Notes under the pieces: generated by a model
The model's input: only the letters and a program-made list of their open reading frames with translations
The model's database searches: none
What the model was told of the DNA's origin: nothing
From: Clostridia bacterium
GTDB taxonomy: Bacteria > Bacillota > Clostridia > Christensenellales > Aristaeellaceae
Assembly: GCA_009776385.1 (NCBI GenBank)
Contig: WRFT01000010.1
Location: 1 to 15,849, forward strand
Reading direction: 5' to 3'
DNA length: 15,849 bases
Position numbers and translations under genes: made by a program
Part shown: piece by piece, positions 6,913 through 15,127 of the stretch
How the letters are laid out: each line of letters begins with the position of its first letter
Position numbering within the stretch: the first letter of the stretch is position 1

Positions 6913-7764
6913 TTATACGGGGTCTATAAATAATATCAATGCGTCAAGCAGCCCGGCAGCTTCATCATCCCGCAATATGGCTGATGCGTTGTTTTCATTA
7001 ACGCTGCTCGTTCCGTACGACAGCATGTCAACAGTAAGCCCCGGTATTAACACATCAGGCAAGGCATTGGCTTTTCCGTCATAAATATCAAGGAAATAGT
7101 TTCCCTGCTTAAGACATACTCCCTTTACCGTGCCGTATTCAGCCAACATCATGTATTCGTCATCCCTATTTATCCTTACATTATCATTTACGGCATGAGG
7201 GTAGAATTCTATGCGATAAGCAGTCTGGCCATCGCTGTATAAAGCGCTTATGCATGATATATTTTCGGGTTTGCATAAAAAGGCATCCTGTTGCCCCTGC
7301 CGGATATCAACCGGTAGGTGAAGCCGTATTTGACATGCCTGTATAAAGGCTCCGCGGAATACCACCGGGACAGGAACTTCCGGATGGTACATTAATGCTT
7401 CATCGTAGGTCATCCATCGAAACGAATTTTCATTTAACGCGTCTTTTTCCTCTAAATCTGTACATATCCGGCTATAGGAACATTGAGGACATTTGAATGT
7501 AACAAGCCTGCTTCTTGTGTGAGTATAAGAAATGATATACGGTATTGTATCACTTGCTTTAGTCGCTCCGTTAAAAAACCATGGAGTCCACCGGGTGTAG
7601 GATGTATTCATGGGAGTGTCGCAATAATCACACGCCGGAGTACAAGTCGCTTCTTCTTGATGATCCGCGACGGGCGTACCGGACGCAAGCGCCGCTGCGT
7701 TGATAGTCAGAATTATCGTGCCAATCATGAGGGTTGCCAGAATAAAACTGTAGAACCGTTTCAT
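6913..7764 (-). CDS. Secreted Cys-rich protein of unknown function
   Basis: A 283-residue protein I do not recognise. It starts with a clear signal peptide: MKRF, a hydrophobic core at about 5-24, and an A-L-A cleavage site at 25-27. Just after come Cys41, Cys45 and Cys48 (CTPACDYC) and later Cys92, Cys95 and Cys101 (CPQC...C). CxxC pairs spaced this way resemble a zinc ribbon or disulfide knot. Four further cysteines lie in the C-terminal half. There is no second membrane segment, so it should be released or held at the surface by partners. A GTG three codons upstream is in frame but overlaps the AAAGGAG ribosome binding site; the ATG at 7764, 8 bases after that site, is preferred. It is the first gene of the unit that also encodes two FtsX-type permeases and an ATPase, so it may be an accessory, sensor or substrate protein of that pump. 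Confidence 0.75.
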   Translation of the reverse strand: MKRFYSFILATLMIGTIILTINAAALASGTPVADHQEEATCTPACDYCDTPMNTSYTRWTPWFFNGATKASDTIPYIISYTHTRSRLVTFKCPQCSYSRICTDLEEKDALNENSFRWMTYDEALMYHPEVPVPVVFRGAFIQACQIRLHLPVDIRQGQQDAFLCKPENISCISALYSDGQTAYRIEFYPHAVNDNVRINRDDEYMMLAEYGTVKGVCLKQGNYFLDIYDGKANALPDVLIPGLTVDMLSYGTSSVNENNASAILRDDEAAGLLDALILFIDPV

Positions 7765-7854
7765 TTTCCCCACTCCTTTAAAAATTTTAACGAGTCTTTG
7801 TCTTCGTGAATAAAATATTGTAACATTTTTGACTTTTCTCGCGGAAGCATTTTT

Positions 7855-7920
7855 ATTATATATGACCTATAGTAAAAAAAGATGACATCCGTCGTCAATC
7901 AGCATTTTCGGTACGTGAAT
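7855..7920 (-). promoter_or_regulatory. Promoter P1 with shared upstream element (secreted protein/permease operon)
   Basis: Read on the minus strand: ATTCACGTACCGAAAATGC, then GATTGACGACGGATGTCATC, then a T-run and ACTATAGG, then a perfect TATAAT (7855-7860). No recognisable TTGACA lies 16-18 bases before the -10, as expected for an activator-dependent promoter. The same arrangement and much of the sequence recur at 12164-12236 before the large permease gene. The predicted leader to the ATG at 7764 is about 84 bases. Confidence 0.65.
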
Positions 7921-7952
7921 GGATATTCCTAATCAATTATGTGACACCTTAG

Positions 7953-8615
7953 TTATGCATGACATAACTCACCATCGACCATGCGAAAAACAGCATCTGC
8001 CGCGTTCGCAACATTCGTGTCATGTGTCACAATAATCACGCAATACCCTTCGCCATGTGCGAGTTCGGCCAGTATGTCTACAATCATCGTCGTATTCTTA
8101 ACGTCCAAGTTTCCCGTCGGTTCGTCTGCCAATAATATTTTCGCGCCGGATGCAAGGCTTCGGGCAATCGCCGTACGTTGCTGCTCACCTCCGGACAAAT
8201 GAGAAGGAAACCGATTCATCTGCGTGGGGGTAATACCAACGCGTGCGAGGTGCGCAGCGGCTTGCAGCTTCGCGGCTTTTGGTGAAACGCCCTTCAGTTC
8301 CATCGGGTAACATACGTTTTCTATAACGGTCATCAACGGGAACAAGCAAAACGACTGGAATATCATGGAAATGCTCTCGCGGCGGTAGCGGTCCAGATCC
8401 AAGGTGCTGAGGTTTACGCCGTTTAGCAAGATAGCACCCTCGGTCGGCGTATCCAAACCTGCTAAAAGTGAGAGTAGCGTCGATTTCCCGCTGCCGCTCG
8501 GCCCTGTCACGGCATAAAGTGTCCCTGATTCAAATACGCAGCTTGCGCAGACAACAGCGTATTTAATCGTGTTCTTGTACCGGTAAGAGACATTGGATAA
8601 TAAAAGTTCTGACAT
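7953..8615 (-). CDS. ABC transporter ATP-binding protein (MacB/LolD type), partner of the large permease
   Basis: A 220-residue nucleotide-binding subunit. Motifs are Walker A GPSGSGKS (38-45), Q-loop Gln87 in FQSF, signature LSGGEQQR (140-147), Walker B ILLADE (160-165) and switch His198 in VTHD. The ATG start has AGAAGG 8 bases upstream, overlapping the TAG stop of the permease gene just before it (12-base gap), so the two genes are tightly coupled. It differs clearly from the other ATPase in this window, consistent with two separate pumps rather than one duplicated subunit. No hairpin terminator is visible before promoter P1, so read-through into the next unit is possible. Confidence 0.92.
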   Translation of the reverse strand: MSELLLSNVSYRYKNTIKYAVVCASCVFESGTLYAVTGPSGSGKSTLLSLLAGLDTPTEGAILLNGVNLSTLDLDRYRRESISMIFQSFCLFPLMTVIENVCYPMELKGVSPKAAKLQAAAHLARVGITPTQMNRFPSHLSGGEQQRTAIARSLASGAKILLADEPTGNLDVKNTTMIVDILAELAHGEGYCVIIVTHDTNVANAADAVFRMVDGELCHA

Positions 8616-8627
8616 TTTGTTTGCCTT

Positions 8628-11600
8628 CTATTCTTTAAGTTGTAAGGACCGAAGCGGGTTGCGCATACTTAAACCGACAGCCGCCGCGATGGACGCGGCT
8701 GCACCCACAGCCATAGTCAGCACGCCATATAATGCCAGTATACCGGCCATATCTATAAACGCCTCATCATTATAAACTATCAAGCCGGCCGCGGCGAATA
8801 AAACACCCGGCATAATTAACAAAACACGCTCCAGTGCGAGAGCGGAGGCCACCCCGGAAATGGTTGTGCCCTGTAAGCGCATGATGCTTGCGTCCTTTGC
8901 CAATTGCAGGATCATTAGCAACGGGAAGAGCCCGCTGATGATTGCGGATACCGCCAATACAATAGGGAAAAGGCTTTCTATCAGGCCGCTGATACGCCTG
9001 ACATGATCCAGAGCGGAGGTGTCCAGGGTAAACCGCAGGTCAGGCGAGTACTGCATGCCCCTTCTTGCGCTGATCATTCCATCTGATTTAAATACATCCG
9101 CCATGGAATTATCACCAAGGGTGAACTCGGCTTCATCAAAAAACGCGGTTGTTCCCGTAAACGGTGTGTACCAGCTTCCCGCCGACGCTAACACCAGATT
9201 TGGTATCCGGTTGTCGTCCGCATCATATGATATTGTTCCTACAATCGTAAAAGCCGTACCCGCTTCTTTTATGGCCGTATTAAACGCTTCAATAACAGCA
9301 ACTATCTTGGCGATTTCTTCAATTTGATTCTCCGGTAAATAGTCTTCTATGCTATCATAAAGGATATGAAGCGCTTGATCGGTATCTAAGTTTTGTATGA
9401 TGTTTTTGTCTGCGTTAGTGTGTTGTTTTAAATATTTTAAGCCAATCTCCTCATAGTCGTCATTTGTAAGAAGCCTTATCTCATCTCCAACAGCCAGTGC
9501 ATATGCTTCCAAAAACTCCTCATTCAAAACACAAACGGGAACATCATTTCTAAAAGGGTTCTTACCATATGCGCTTGAATAGATTATTTCTGTGTCATTT
9601 GAATATTTTTCAAAGTTGTTTGTTACAGCCAGCATGATTTCTGACTGCCCCATTCGCGCGGGCAATTTGGCTTGATAATAGCTTTCTCTCAAGTATGATT
9701 TTTCAGCCAAACCATAAACCTGCCGCGTAGGCGCTTTATCTGTAAAATAACCGGTAATTGGAATGCTTTTTTGCAGCTCACTATATTTCTCCCGCATGAT
9801 GACCGACTGACCGATTAAAGCAAACAGTAATGCCGGAACAAGCAAAGATAACAGCGATTTTACTTTTGTTCTTCTAATGTGGCGCATGATATATCGCAAA
9901 ACATGCCGGGATGATGAAGAGAATCCCGCATCCCCTTTGGATGGCATGATATCCACTCTCGGCAAGTCGGATATAGCTGCAGTTAATTCTTTTTCCCTCA
10001 AAGAAGGTGCTGTACCCTCCTTTTCATCAATACCGGAAGAGACGCAAAGGGATTGTTCCTTTACCGTTTTCCGGGAAAGCTGCGCTTGGCTCCCTTGCAG
10101 CAAAGTTAATGGCTGGGTCTTCCGTAGCTTTTGCAAGGTAAAGAGCGCCGGCACCACAACAGACGCGATGGATAGGAGTATACATAGTATGAAAACGAAG
10201 GGCGGTAAATCTGAAGAGACCGAGCTTTCTATTACAGTTGCAAACTTAGCGGCAATTCCTTCAATAGTCCTTTCCGTAAAGCCCCAAGACACCGCGCCTC
10301 CTGTAATGATGGCGGCGAATCCAAGTATTAAAAGCGGTATTAACAGCGTTTTACCGGCATCGGTACCGGTCACCCCAAGAACACGCATCATCGCGTAATC
10401 GTGTTTTCTGCGGCTGATGTAAAGGTTTACGATAAGGGCGCCAACGGCAAGTTCAGCCATTAGAAAAATGCCAATGGCTGCCAGTGTTACGGTTAATGAG
10501 CTGCCAAAAATATCGCTTATTTTACGCCAAGCCGATAAATTATTACCGAGTATGAGGGTAAGCCCGTTCTCTTCCATGTAATCCGCCGTATTCTTTAGAA
10601 AATCATCCGCATGGTTGGGGTGATTCAGTACAAAACTAAACTCGCCCGGCTTTATCTCATGATTTTGTATATCTGTGCTTGGCGGAAGGAGTGTAAGAGG
10701 AACGAATAGGGTATTGACAGAGTATGTGTGATGTACAGACTCCGCCTCCTTGTACGGAGGTCCCTTTAGTAAGTAACTGCCTACTATCGTCAGTTCCACT
10801 GTGTTAACCGGTTTTTTGTATCTCTCCGGCACTGAAGCCACAGCGCCCAATCCCGCGTTCTGCTCAAAGAGCATATCGCCAAGCCCTACGGAAATGGTGT
10901 CGCCGATTGAAAGATGATTAACACGTAAGAACTGGCTGCTGACGACACAGTTGCCGGTCTCATTATCCATGTCGGTAAGCGCTCGCCCCTCATCTATTGT
11001 AATTAATCTATCGGCAAAACGCGGTATACCCATCATATCGTCCGTGTACACTATATCAAAGGTGTGAACATCCGCGTTTGTTATTTCGATGGCCAGCCTG
11101 AACGCTTCAAACTCTTCTTTAAGTAAATAATCGTCGCGTTCATTGGTGGTTATTCTAAGTTCATCACACCAGTAATCGGTAATATCGCCAATAAAGATAG
11201 TTGGCGCCTCGGCATTCATGCCGGATTGGCTTACTACTCTTCCAACAAAAATCAAGCAGTCTCCGGGGTTTATTTCGCTTGAAAAATCCGTCATAAAATT
11301 TCTGTTAATGCGTATACCCTCACGCTTATCATTACCGTCGCGAATAAAACAAGGCCCTCCTGCATTCTGAAAAAGAGGTAAATTGATCACAAGCTGTTGA
11401 TTGCTCTTATTGCTAAACCAGTTCGGGTTACCCGCCAACAGGGAAAACTGCGAAAGCGTTATTTTGAGTATAGAAGCATCCGCTCTTCCCGATGATGTAA
11501 TAGCGGTACTCTCCACGAAACCTTCTCCTACCAGTCTGGCTGAATAATCAAATAAATATTCATTGCCGTCCATACGATAATAGGCATCGCTGACACCCGA

Positions 11601-12014
11601 TGTCATATAGCGTTTTGAGGTTGCAAGGATATGGTCATATTTCTTGATATCGTCCATCGCTTTTTGCGATATCGCACCGTATTGGCGCATAGATTGTGCA
11701 AGCGCATCCATACCTTCCGCGGTACTCATATCGTAATAAGCGTCAAACCAGTACTTCATCAAAGTACTTGATTTGTCAATAATCTGCGTTATAAGTGCGT
11801 CTGCGCTGCCAATTTCATGATAGGGCACCCTGCTTGATTCCACCGTTCCCGTAATACTGTAGAATTGCGCCAGACGTGTCATATTACGCGATACAAACCA
11901 GAACTCGCATGTTTGTGAAACAAGACAAAAGGTAACGGCGGCAAGCAATATCAACGTTATTATACTCTTAAATGGGGTTCGCAGCAGCATGGTCATCGAT
12001 TTAGATAGTTTCAA
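8628..12014 (-). CDS. Large double-module FtsX/MacB-like ABC permease
   Basis: About 1128 residues and built as two permease modules in tandem. Module 1 has an N-terminal membrane segment (about 15-39), a large extracytoplasmic domain, and three segments within about 500-660. A charged cytoplasmic linker (about 665-715) follows. Module 2 has a membrane segment near 730-750, a second extracytoplasmic domain, and three segments from about 1005 to 1115, ending in RNPLRSLQLKE as MacB-like permeases often do. The sequences SRRKHDYAMMRVLGVTG and KDASIMRLQGTT are the coupling-helix-type loops. An in-frame GTG at 12023 overlaps the AAAAAGG ribosome binding site, so I prefer the TTG at 12014, six bases after AAGGTG. 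The start is uncertain by a few codons. With the ATPase directly downstream it should form a complete exporter or extracytoplasmic mechanotransmitter, perhaps for peptides or lipids. It lies under promoter P2. Confidence 0.85.
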   Translation of the reverse strand: MKLSKSMTMLLRTPFKSIITLILLAAVTFCLVSQTCEFWFVSRNMTRLAQFYSITGTVESSRVPYHEIGSADALITQIIDKSSTLMKYWFDAYYDMSTAEGMDALAQSMRQYGAISQKAMDDIKKYDHILATSKRYMTSGVSDAYYRMDGNEYLFDYSARLVGEGFVESTAITSSGRADASILKITLSQFSLLAGNPNWFSNKSNQQLVINLPLFQNAGGPCFIRDGNDKREGIRINRNFMTDFSSEINPGDCLIFVGRVVSQSGMNAEAPTIFIGDITDYWCDELRITTNERDDYLLKEEFEAFRLAIEITNADVHTFDIVYTDDMMGIPRFADRLITIDEGRALTDMDNETGNCVVSSQFLRVNHLSIGDTISVGLGDMLFEQNAGLGAVASVPERYKKPVNTVELTIVGSYLLKGPPYKEAESVHHTYSVNTLFVPLTLLPPSTDIQNHEIKPGEFSFVLNHPNHADDFLKNTADYMEENGLTLILGNNLSAWRKISDIFGSSLTVTLAAIGIFLMAELAVGALIVNLYISRRKHDYAMMRVLGVTGTDAGKTLLIPLLILGFAAIITGGAVSWGFTERTIEGIAAKFATVIESSVSSDLPPFVFILCILLSIASVVVPALFTLQKLRKTQPLTLLQGSQAQLSRKTVKEQSLCVSSGIDEKEGTAPSLREKELTAAISDLPRVDIMPSKGDAGFSSSSRHVLRYIMRHIRRTKVKSLLSLLVPALLFALIGQSVIMREKYSELQKSIPITGYFTDKAPTRQVYGLAEKSYLRESYYQAKLPARMGQSEIMLAVTNNFEKYSNDTEIIYSSAYGKNPFRNDVPVCVLNEEFLEAYALAVGDEIRLLTNDDYEEIGLKYLKQHTNADKNIIQNLDTDQALHILYDSIEDYLPENQIEEIAKIVAVIEAFNTAIKEAGTAFTIVGTISYDADDNRIPNLVLASAGSWYTPFTGTTAFFDEAEFTLGDNSMADVFKSDGMISARRGMQYSPDLRFTLDTSALDHVRRISGLIESLFPIVLAVSAIISGLFPLLMILQLAKDASIMRLQGTTISGVASALALERVLLIMPGVLFAAAGLIVYNDEAFIDMAGILALYGVLTMAVGAAASIAAAVGLSMRNPLRSLQLKE

Positions 12015-12082
12015 TACCCGCACCTTTTTCCCGAAAGATATACTTTTCTTGAATTCACAATTGATTTGGGTGGTTGTTGCTT

Positions 12083-12130
12083 TTATACTATAATAGTATA
12101 TATTTTTATCATTTTCGGCAAGGCCTTCAA
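12083..12130 (-). CDS. Candidate 15-residue leader or signal peptide ORF
   Basis: A very short frame, TTG to TAA, would encode MKALPKMIKIYTIIV. It has the strongest ribosome binding site in the region (AAGGAGAGG, 12136-12144) five bases before the TTG. It lies in the leader that promoter P2 should produce, ahead of the large permease gene. The peptide is basic then hydrophobic, as in the N-terminal part of AgrD or toxin-like peptides, but has no Cys or Ser. Its stop codon lies inside an AT-rich palindrome. It may be a translated leader controlling the permease, a bioactive peptide, or chance. Confidence 0.33.
   Translation of the reverse strand: MKALPKMIKIYTIIV
12084..12100. other. AT-rich perfect palindrome in the permease leader
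   Basis: TATACTAT-A-ATAGTATA, 8 bp on each side. It overlaps the last codons and stop of the candidate 15-codon ORF, 70 bases before the large permease start. It could be an operator or a weak mRNA hairpin; there is no GC stem or U-run to make it a terminator. Confidence 0.5.
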
Positions 12131-12163
12131 CGTGACCTCTCCTTCTATATTATCGTTAGTATT

Positions 12164-12236
12164 ATTATAGTTAGCCTTCAGTAAAAAAGATAATGTCTGT
12201 CGCCAGTTAGCATTTTCGATACGTCGATACGTGAAT
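12164..12236 (-). promoter_or_regulatory. Promoter P2 with shared upstream element (large permease operon)
   Basis: Read on the minus strand: ATTCACG, two tandem CGTATCGA copies, AAATGC, TAACTGGCGACAGACATTATC, a T-run, ACTGAAGG, CTAAC and TATAAT (12164-12169). From GAAAATGC to the -10 it matches P1 nearly base for base, with one T difference in the T-run and the same 16 bases from ACT to the end of TATAAT. There is no -35 match. GCTAACTGG (CCAGTTAGC on the + strand, 12203-12211) resembles half-sites bound by AgrA/VirR-type LytTR regulators. Confidence 0.65.
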
Positions 12237-12292
12237 TAACATAAAACGATTTTTCGTATTTATGTCATTACCGATTGCAACAGTCCAAGCGA

Positions 12293-12322
12293 TTGACACA
12301 ATGGTTTCAAATTGACTATGAT
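12293..12322 (+). promoter_or_regulatory. Sigma-A-type promoter of the kinase/regulator/AgrB unit
   Basis: A perfect TTGACA (12293-12298), an 18-base spacer and TATGAT (12317-12322). Transcription would begin near 12329, about 37 bases before the kinase ATG. It lies about 60 bases from the P2 element and points the other way, so the signalling genes look constitutively expressed while the exporter genes look activator-dependent. Confidence 0.65.
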
Positions 12323-12366
12323 AAGCATGGTTACATTCAAAATAAACCCAAGGGGGATATGCTGAT

Positions 12367-13707
12367 ATGCCATCCTTGTTATGGGCCGGTTTTGAGGTAT
12401 TCATTAACCTTGTGGAAATAGCCGGGTCCGTTTATCTGGCGTGGTGTTTGCTGAGGGGAGATTCGAAGGCTCCTTTTTTAAGCATCCCATCCTGCTTGTT
12501 CATTTTTATCGGCACCCTATGGCTTTCGGTCTTTTTATTTGTTGACGCGATGGATTATTTGGATATCATGCCCGGAATCCTCACGTTTATTCTGTATGCC
12601 GTCTTCGTGTTGCGGGCGAAGTGGTATTTAGGCGTTCTGTGGTCTTTGGTAAACATGGCTTTATTAATCAGCACCGCCTACACGGTCCCCACTATTTTGG
12701 GAATCGTTTTAAATGTCCCCTTCGGCGCGTTTTACACCTATGACAGCGTACGGCTGTTATCCATGCCGCTTGCGCATATCCTTTGGGTGGGTATGCTGGC
12801 TGTAATCATTAGGTTATACAAGCCCCGCCAAGCCTTGTATATCCTGCGTAAAAGCAGATGGGTGTTTTTATCCGTACCCGTTTTCAGCCTCGCCTTTATC
12901 ATTATACTGATGCAATACGCCTTTGCGCTGAAAGATGAGTCCGTATCTATCCTACTGCCCGCGCTGACAGGCGCAGGGCTGATGATTCTTAATTTGGGCA
13001 CATTGTATCTGTACAACCAAATGGCCAAGCAAGAGGAGGAAGCCGTGGTTTTACAGGCGCAGAACCAGTTGGGCGTCATGGCCCTTTACCATCAGGAAGA
13101 GCTGCGGGAGTTGACGCTTGAAACGCGTCGCTTCCGGCATGATTTTAACAACCATGTTCAAGCGCTGCAGGGCATGGCCCGCATGGAACGCCATGCGGAT
13201 CTGCAAGCTTACCTTAACGACCTGGCCGAAGAAGTCGGCTCTTTTTCGGATTACATCGTGACGGGCAACTCTGTACTGGACGCGCTGCTCAGCGGCAATA
13301 CCGCCCTGGCAAGGCAGAAAGAGATTACAGTGACAATCGACGCGGCCGTTCCGGAAACGCTGCCCGTCAGCGACCGGGACCTATGTATTTTGATGGGGAA
13401 CCTGTTTAGCAACGCGCTGGACGCCAACATGAAAATTTCGCAGCCGGAGCGGCGGTTTATAGACCTTCACATGCGCGCGGAAAACGCGAACCTGATTATA
13501 CTGATTAGAAACGCTACGGACGGCTCGGAAAAGAAGCGGGACGGCCGTTTTATCACGACGAAAGAGGCCGGACGGCATGGTTTCGGCCTGGTCAGCATCG
13601 ATCATATCATTAAAAGCTACAACGGGTTTTGCGAACGCCTTCATCAAGACCGAGTGTTTACAACGCAAATCATCTTGCCGCTTGCGGCGCTGCCGCGCCG
13701 CACGTAG
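12367..13707 (+). CDS. AgrC-like sensor histidine kinase (GHKL family)
   Basis: A 446-residue sensor kinase. The first 215 or so residues form about six or seven membrane segments with short loops, the sensor layout typical of peptide-pheromone kinases. A short coiled linker (about 218-250) leads to RHDFNNHVQAL with phosphoacceptor His258. The ATP-binding domain carries the N-box GNLFSNALDA (344-353) and the G-box GRHGFGL (402-408). This is the HPK10/AgrC type rather than the classical HisKA type. The ATG at 12367 has AAGGGGG about 10 bases upstream. It is followed 87 bases later by the response regulator and then AgrB, so it probably senses an autoinducing peptide and phosphorylates that regulator. 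Confidence 0.9.
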   Translation: MPSLLWAGFEVFINLVEIAGSVYLAWCLLRGDSKAPFLSIPSCLFIFIGTLWLSVFLFVDAMDYLDIMPGILTFILYAVFVLRAKWYLGVLWSLVNMALLISTAYTVPTILGIVLNVPFGAFYTYDSVRLLSMPLAHILWVGMLAVIIRLYKPRQALYILRKSRWVFLSVPVFSLAFIIILMQYAFALKDESVSILLPALTGAGLMILNLGTLYLYNQMAKQEEEAVVLQAQNQLGVMALYHQEELRELTLETRRFRHDFNNHVQALQGMARMERHADLQAYLNDLAEEVGSFSDYIVTGNSVLDALLSGNTALARQKEITVTIDAAVPETLPVSDRDLCILMGNLFSNALDANMKISQPERRFIDLHMRAENANLIILIRNATDGSEKKRDGRFITTKEAGRHGFGLVSIDHIIKSYNGFCERLHQDRVFTTQIILPLAALPRRT

Positions 13708-13794
13708 CGTTTCGCGTACACAGGCCCGCATTCCGCGCCGTTTTGGCTATCATCATAAACCGTTCCGCTAAACTGTTTACGGGAGGGCGATAAT

Positions 13795-14517
13795 ATGCGC
13801 ATCGCGGTTTGCGAGGATATGCAGTCTCACGCGGATATCCTTATCGACATGATTCATAAATGGGCGGCCTCGCGCGGCAAACGGGCGGAGGCGGTTCATT
13901 ATAAAAACGCCGAGGCGTTTCTTTTTCATTGGTCCAAGGATAACCTGTTTGACCTGGCTTTTTTGGATATTGAAATGGGTAGTTTAAACGGGTTGGAACT
14001 CGCAGCGCGCATCCGCAGAGAAGACCAGGGGATGCTCATTGTGTTTACCACCGGCTTGCGCGAATACATCGTTCGCGGATATGAGGTGCAGGCATTCCGC
14101 TATATGCTCAAACCCATTAAAGAAAAAGATGTCTTTAAAGTGCTGGACAGCGCCGTCATTGCACTGCAAAAAAAGAAAACGGATACGTTCGTTATTATTC
14201 AAGAAACGCAGAGCAAGCGCCTTTTTAAAGATGAAATTTATTATTTTGAAATGGATAACCATTACATCATCGCGCATACGCTAAAAGGAACCATCCGATA
14301 TAAGGAAAAAATGAGCCATTTGGAACAGATACTGGGCGAACCGCATTTTTGCAAATGCCACCGCTCGTATCTTGTCAATCTGGCGCATGTGGCGACCATC
14401 AACCGCGAGCAGGTGGAAATAGATAACACCGATATTTTGCCGGTCAGCCGCTCCCGCTGGGAGGCACTGAATCAATGCTTTTTAGGCTACCATCACATCG
14501 GGCGTGACAGGATGTGA
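13795..14517 (+). CDS. AgrA-like LytTR response regulator
   Basis: A 240-residue two-domain regulator. The receiver domain (1 to about 125) shows acidic residues Glu7 and Asp8, phosphoacceptor Asp58 in FLDIEM, the FTTG switch near 84-87 and Lys106 in LKPI. The C-terminal LytTR DNA-binding domain (about 137-238) has the family pattern DEIYYFEMDNHYIIAH, GEPHFCKCHRSYLVNL and the final VSRSRWEALNQCF. LytTR regulators of the AgrA/ComE/VirR group bind direct repeats upstream of promoters that lack a good -35. The ATG has GGGAGG 8 bases upstream. The stop lies 4 bases before the preferred agrB start. Its likely targets in this window are P1 and P2; this is inferred from those promoters and from adjacency, not shown. 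Confidence 0.92.
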   Translation: MRIAVCEDMQSHADILIDMIHKWAASRGKRAEAVHYKNAEAFLFHWSKDNLFDLAFLDIEMGSLNGLELAARIRREDQGMLIVFTTGLREYIVRGYEVQAFRYMLKPIKEKDVFKVLDSAVIALQKKKTDTFVIIQETQSKRLFKDEIYYFEMDNHYIIAHTLKGTIRYKEKMSHLEQILGEPHFCKCHRSYLVNLAHVATINREQVEIDNTDILPVSRSRWEALNQCFLGYHHIGRDRM

Positions 14518-14521
14518 CGGG

Positions 14522-15127
14522 GTGAACCGTACGGTTGACCGGTTGTTGGCGCTGCTTGTCGCACGGGGTGCGGTACGCATTGAAGAGGCGGATACTTACC
14601 GTTACGGGTTATCTCTGCTTCTTTCGTTTATCATGAACACACTGACTATCCTGTTACTGGGATTTGTTACGGGCTATATCAAGACAGTCGGTTTCATACT
14701 GCTATTTTATATTCCGTTACAGAGTTTTGGGGGCGGGTATCACGCAAACACACACTTACGGTGTTACATCATTACGCTTGGCGTGATAACGCTGTCCGTT
14801 ATCGTGGTACATACGCTTCCGCCAGTTTGGCTGTTGGCGGTTTCCATTCCCGGATGCATCATCCTTTTTCTCCTCGCGCCTGTAGAACATGCAAATGCGC
14901 CGTTCAACGCACAGTTTGCGGCAAGAATGCGGAAGATTGTGCGCTCGCTCACCGTATTGTTTTTGGCAGCCTCCTTGGTAACGAAACGTTCATGCCCGCT
15001 GATTGCGTCATGTTTATCCGTGAGCCTGGCCATGTCAGCGGTGTCGCTTGCAGCCGCGCTTCTTGCTAAACGATGTGCAAAGCGCAAGGGAGGGAATGAA
15101 AACGGAATACTTCCTGCGGACGGATAA
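14522..15127 (+). CDS. agrB: AgrB-like membrane peptidase (accessory gene regulator B)
   Basis: A 201-residue integral membrane cysteine peptidase that in Agr systems cuts the AgrD precursor and forms the cyclic thiolactone peptide. The catalytic pair is intact: His74 in GGGYHA and Cys81 in LRCY, seven residues apart as in known AgrB proteins. APVEHANAP (about 120-128) fits the conserved APV..xN.P loop, and about six membrane segments are visible. An in-frame GTG at 14504 overlaps the regulator gene and has no ribosome binding site; the GTG at 14522, nine bases after AGGA, is preferred. It is the third gene of the signalling unit. No normal AgrD gene follows; the 3' end overlaps a candidate 18-codon ORF. 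Confidence 0.9.
   Translation: MNRTVDRLLALLVARGAVRIEEADTYRYGLSLLLSFIMNTLTILLLGFVTGYIKTVGFILLFYIPLQSFGGGYHANTHLRCYIITLGVITLSVIVVHTLPPVWLLAVSIPGCIILFLLAPVEHANAPFNAQFAARMRKIVRSLTVLFLAASLVTKRSCPLIASCLSVSLAMSAVSLAAALLAKRCAKRKGGNENGILPADG

Noticed and set aside
7765..7773. GTG start three codons upstream of the secreted protein
   Set aside because: The GTG is part of the AAAGGAG(TG) ribosome binding site that serves the ATG at 7764.
12152..12211. Canonical pair of LytTR direct repeats with about 21-base spacing
   Set aside because: Three GTTAG-type sites exist on the + strand (12152, 12167, 12203), but their offsets are 15 and 36 bases and P1 does not preserve them; only the single site in the shared block is kept as a candidate.
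12207..12404. 65-codon minus-strand ORF crossing the kinase start and P2 element
   Set aside because: It overlaps the kinase N-terminus, its promoter and the P2 operator, has no good ribosome binding site, and shows no protein-like pattern.
14761..15087. About 100-codon ORFs in other frames of agrB
   Set aside because: They are shadows of a gene with clear AgrB catalytic motifs and have no ribosome binding sites.
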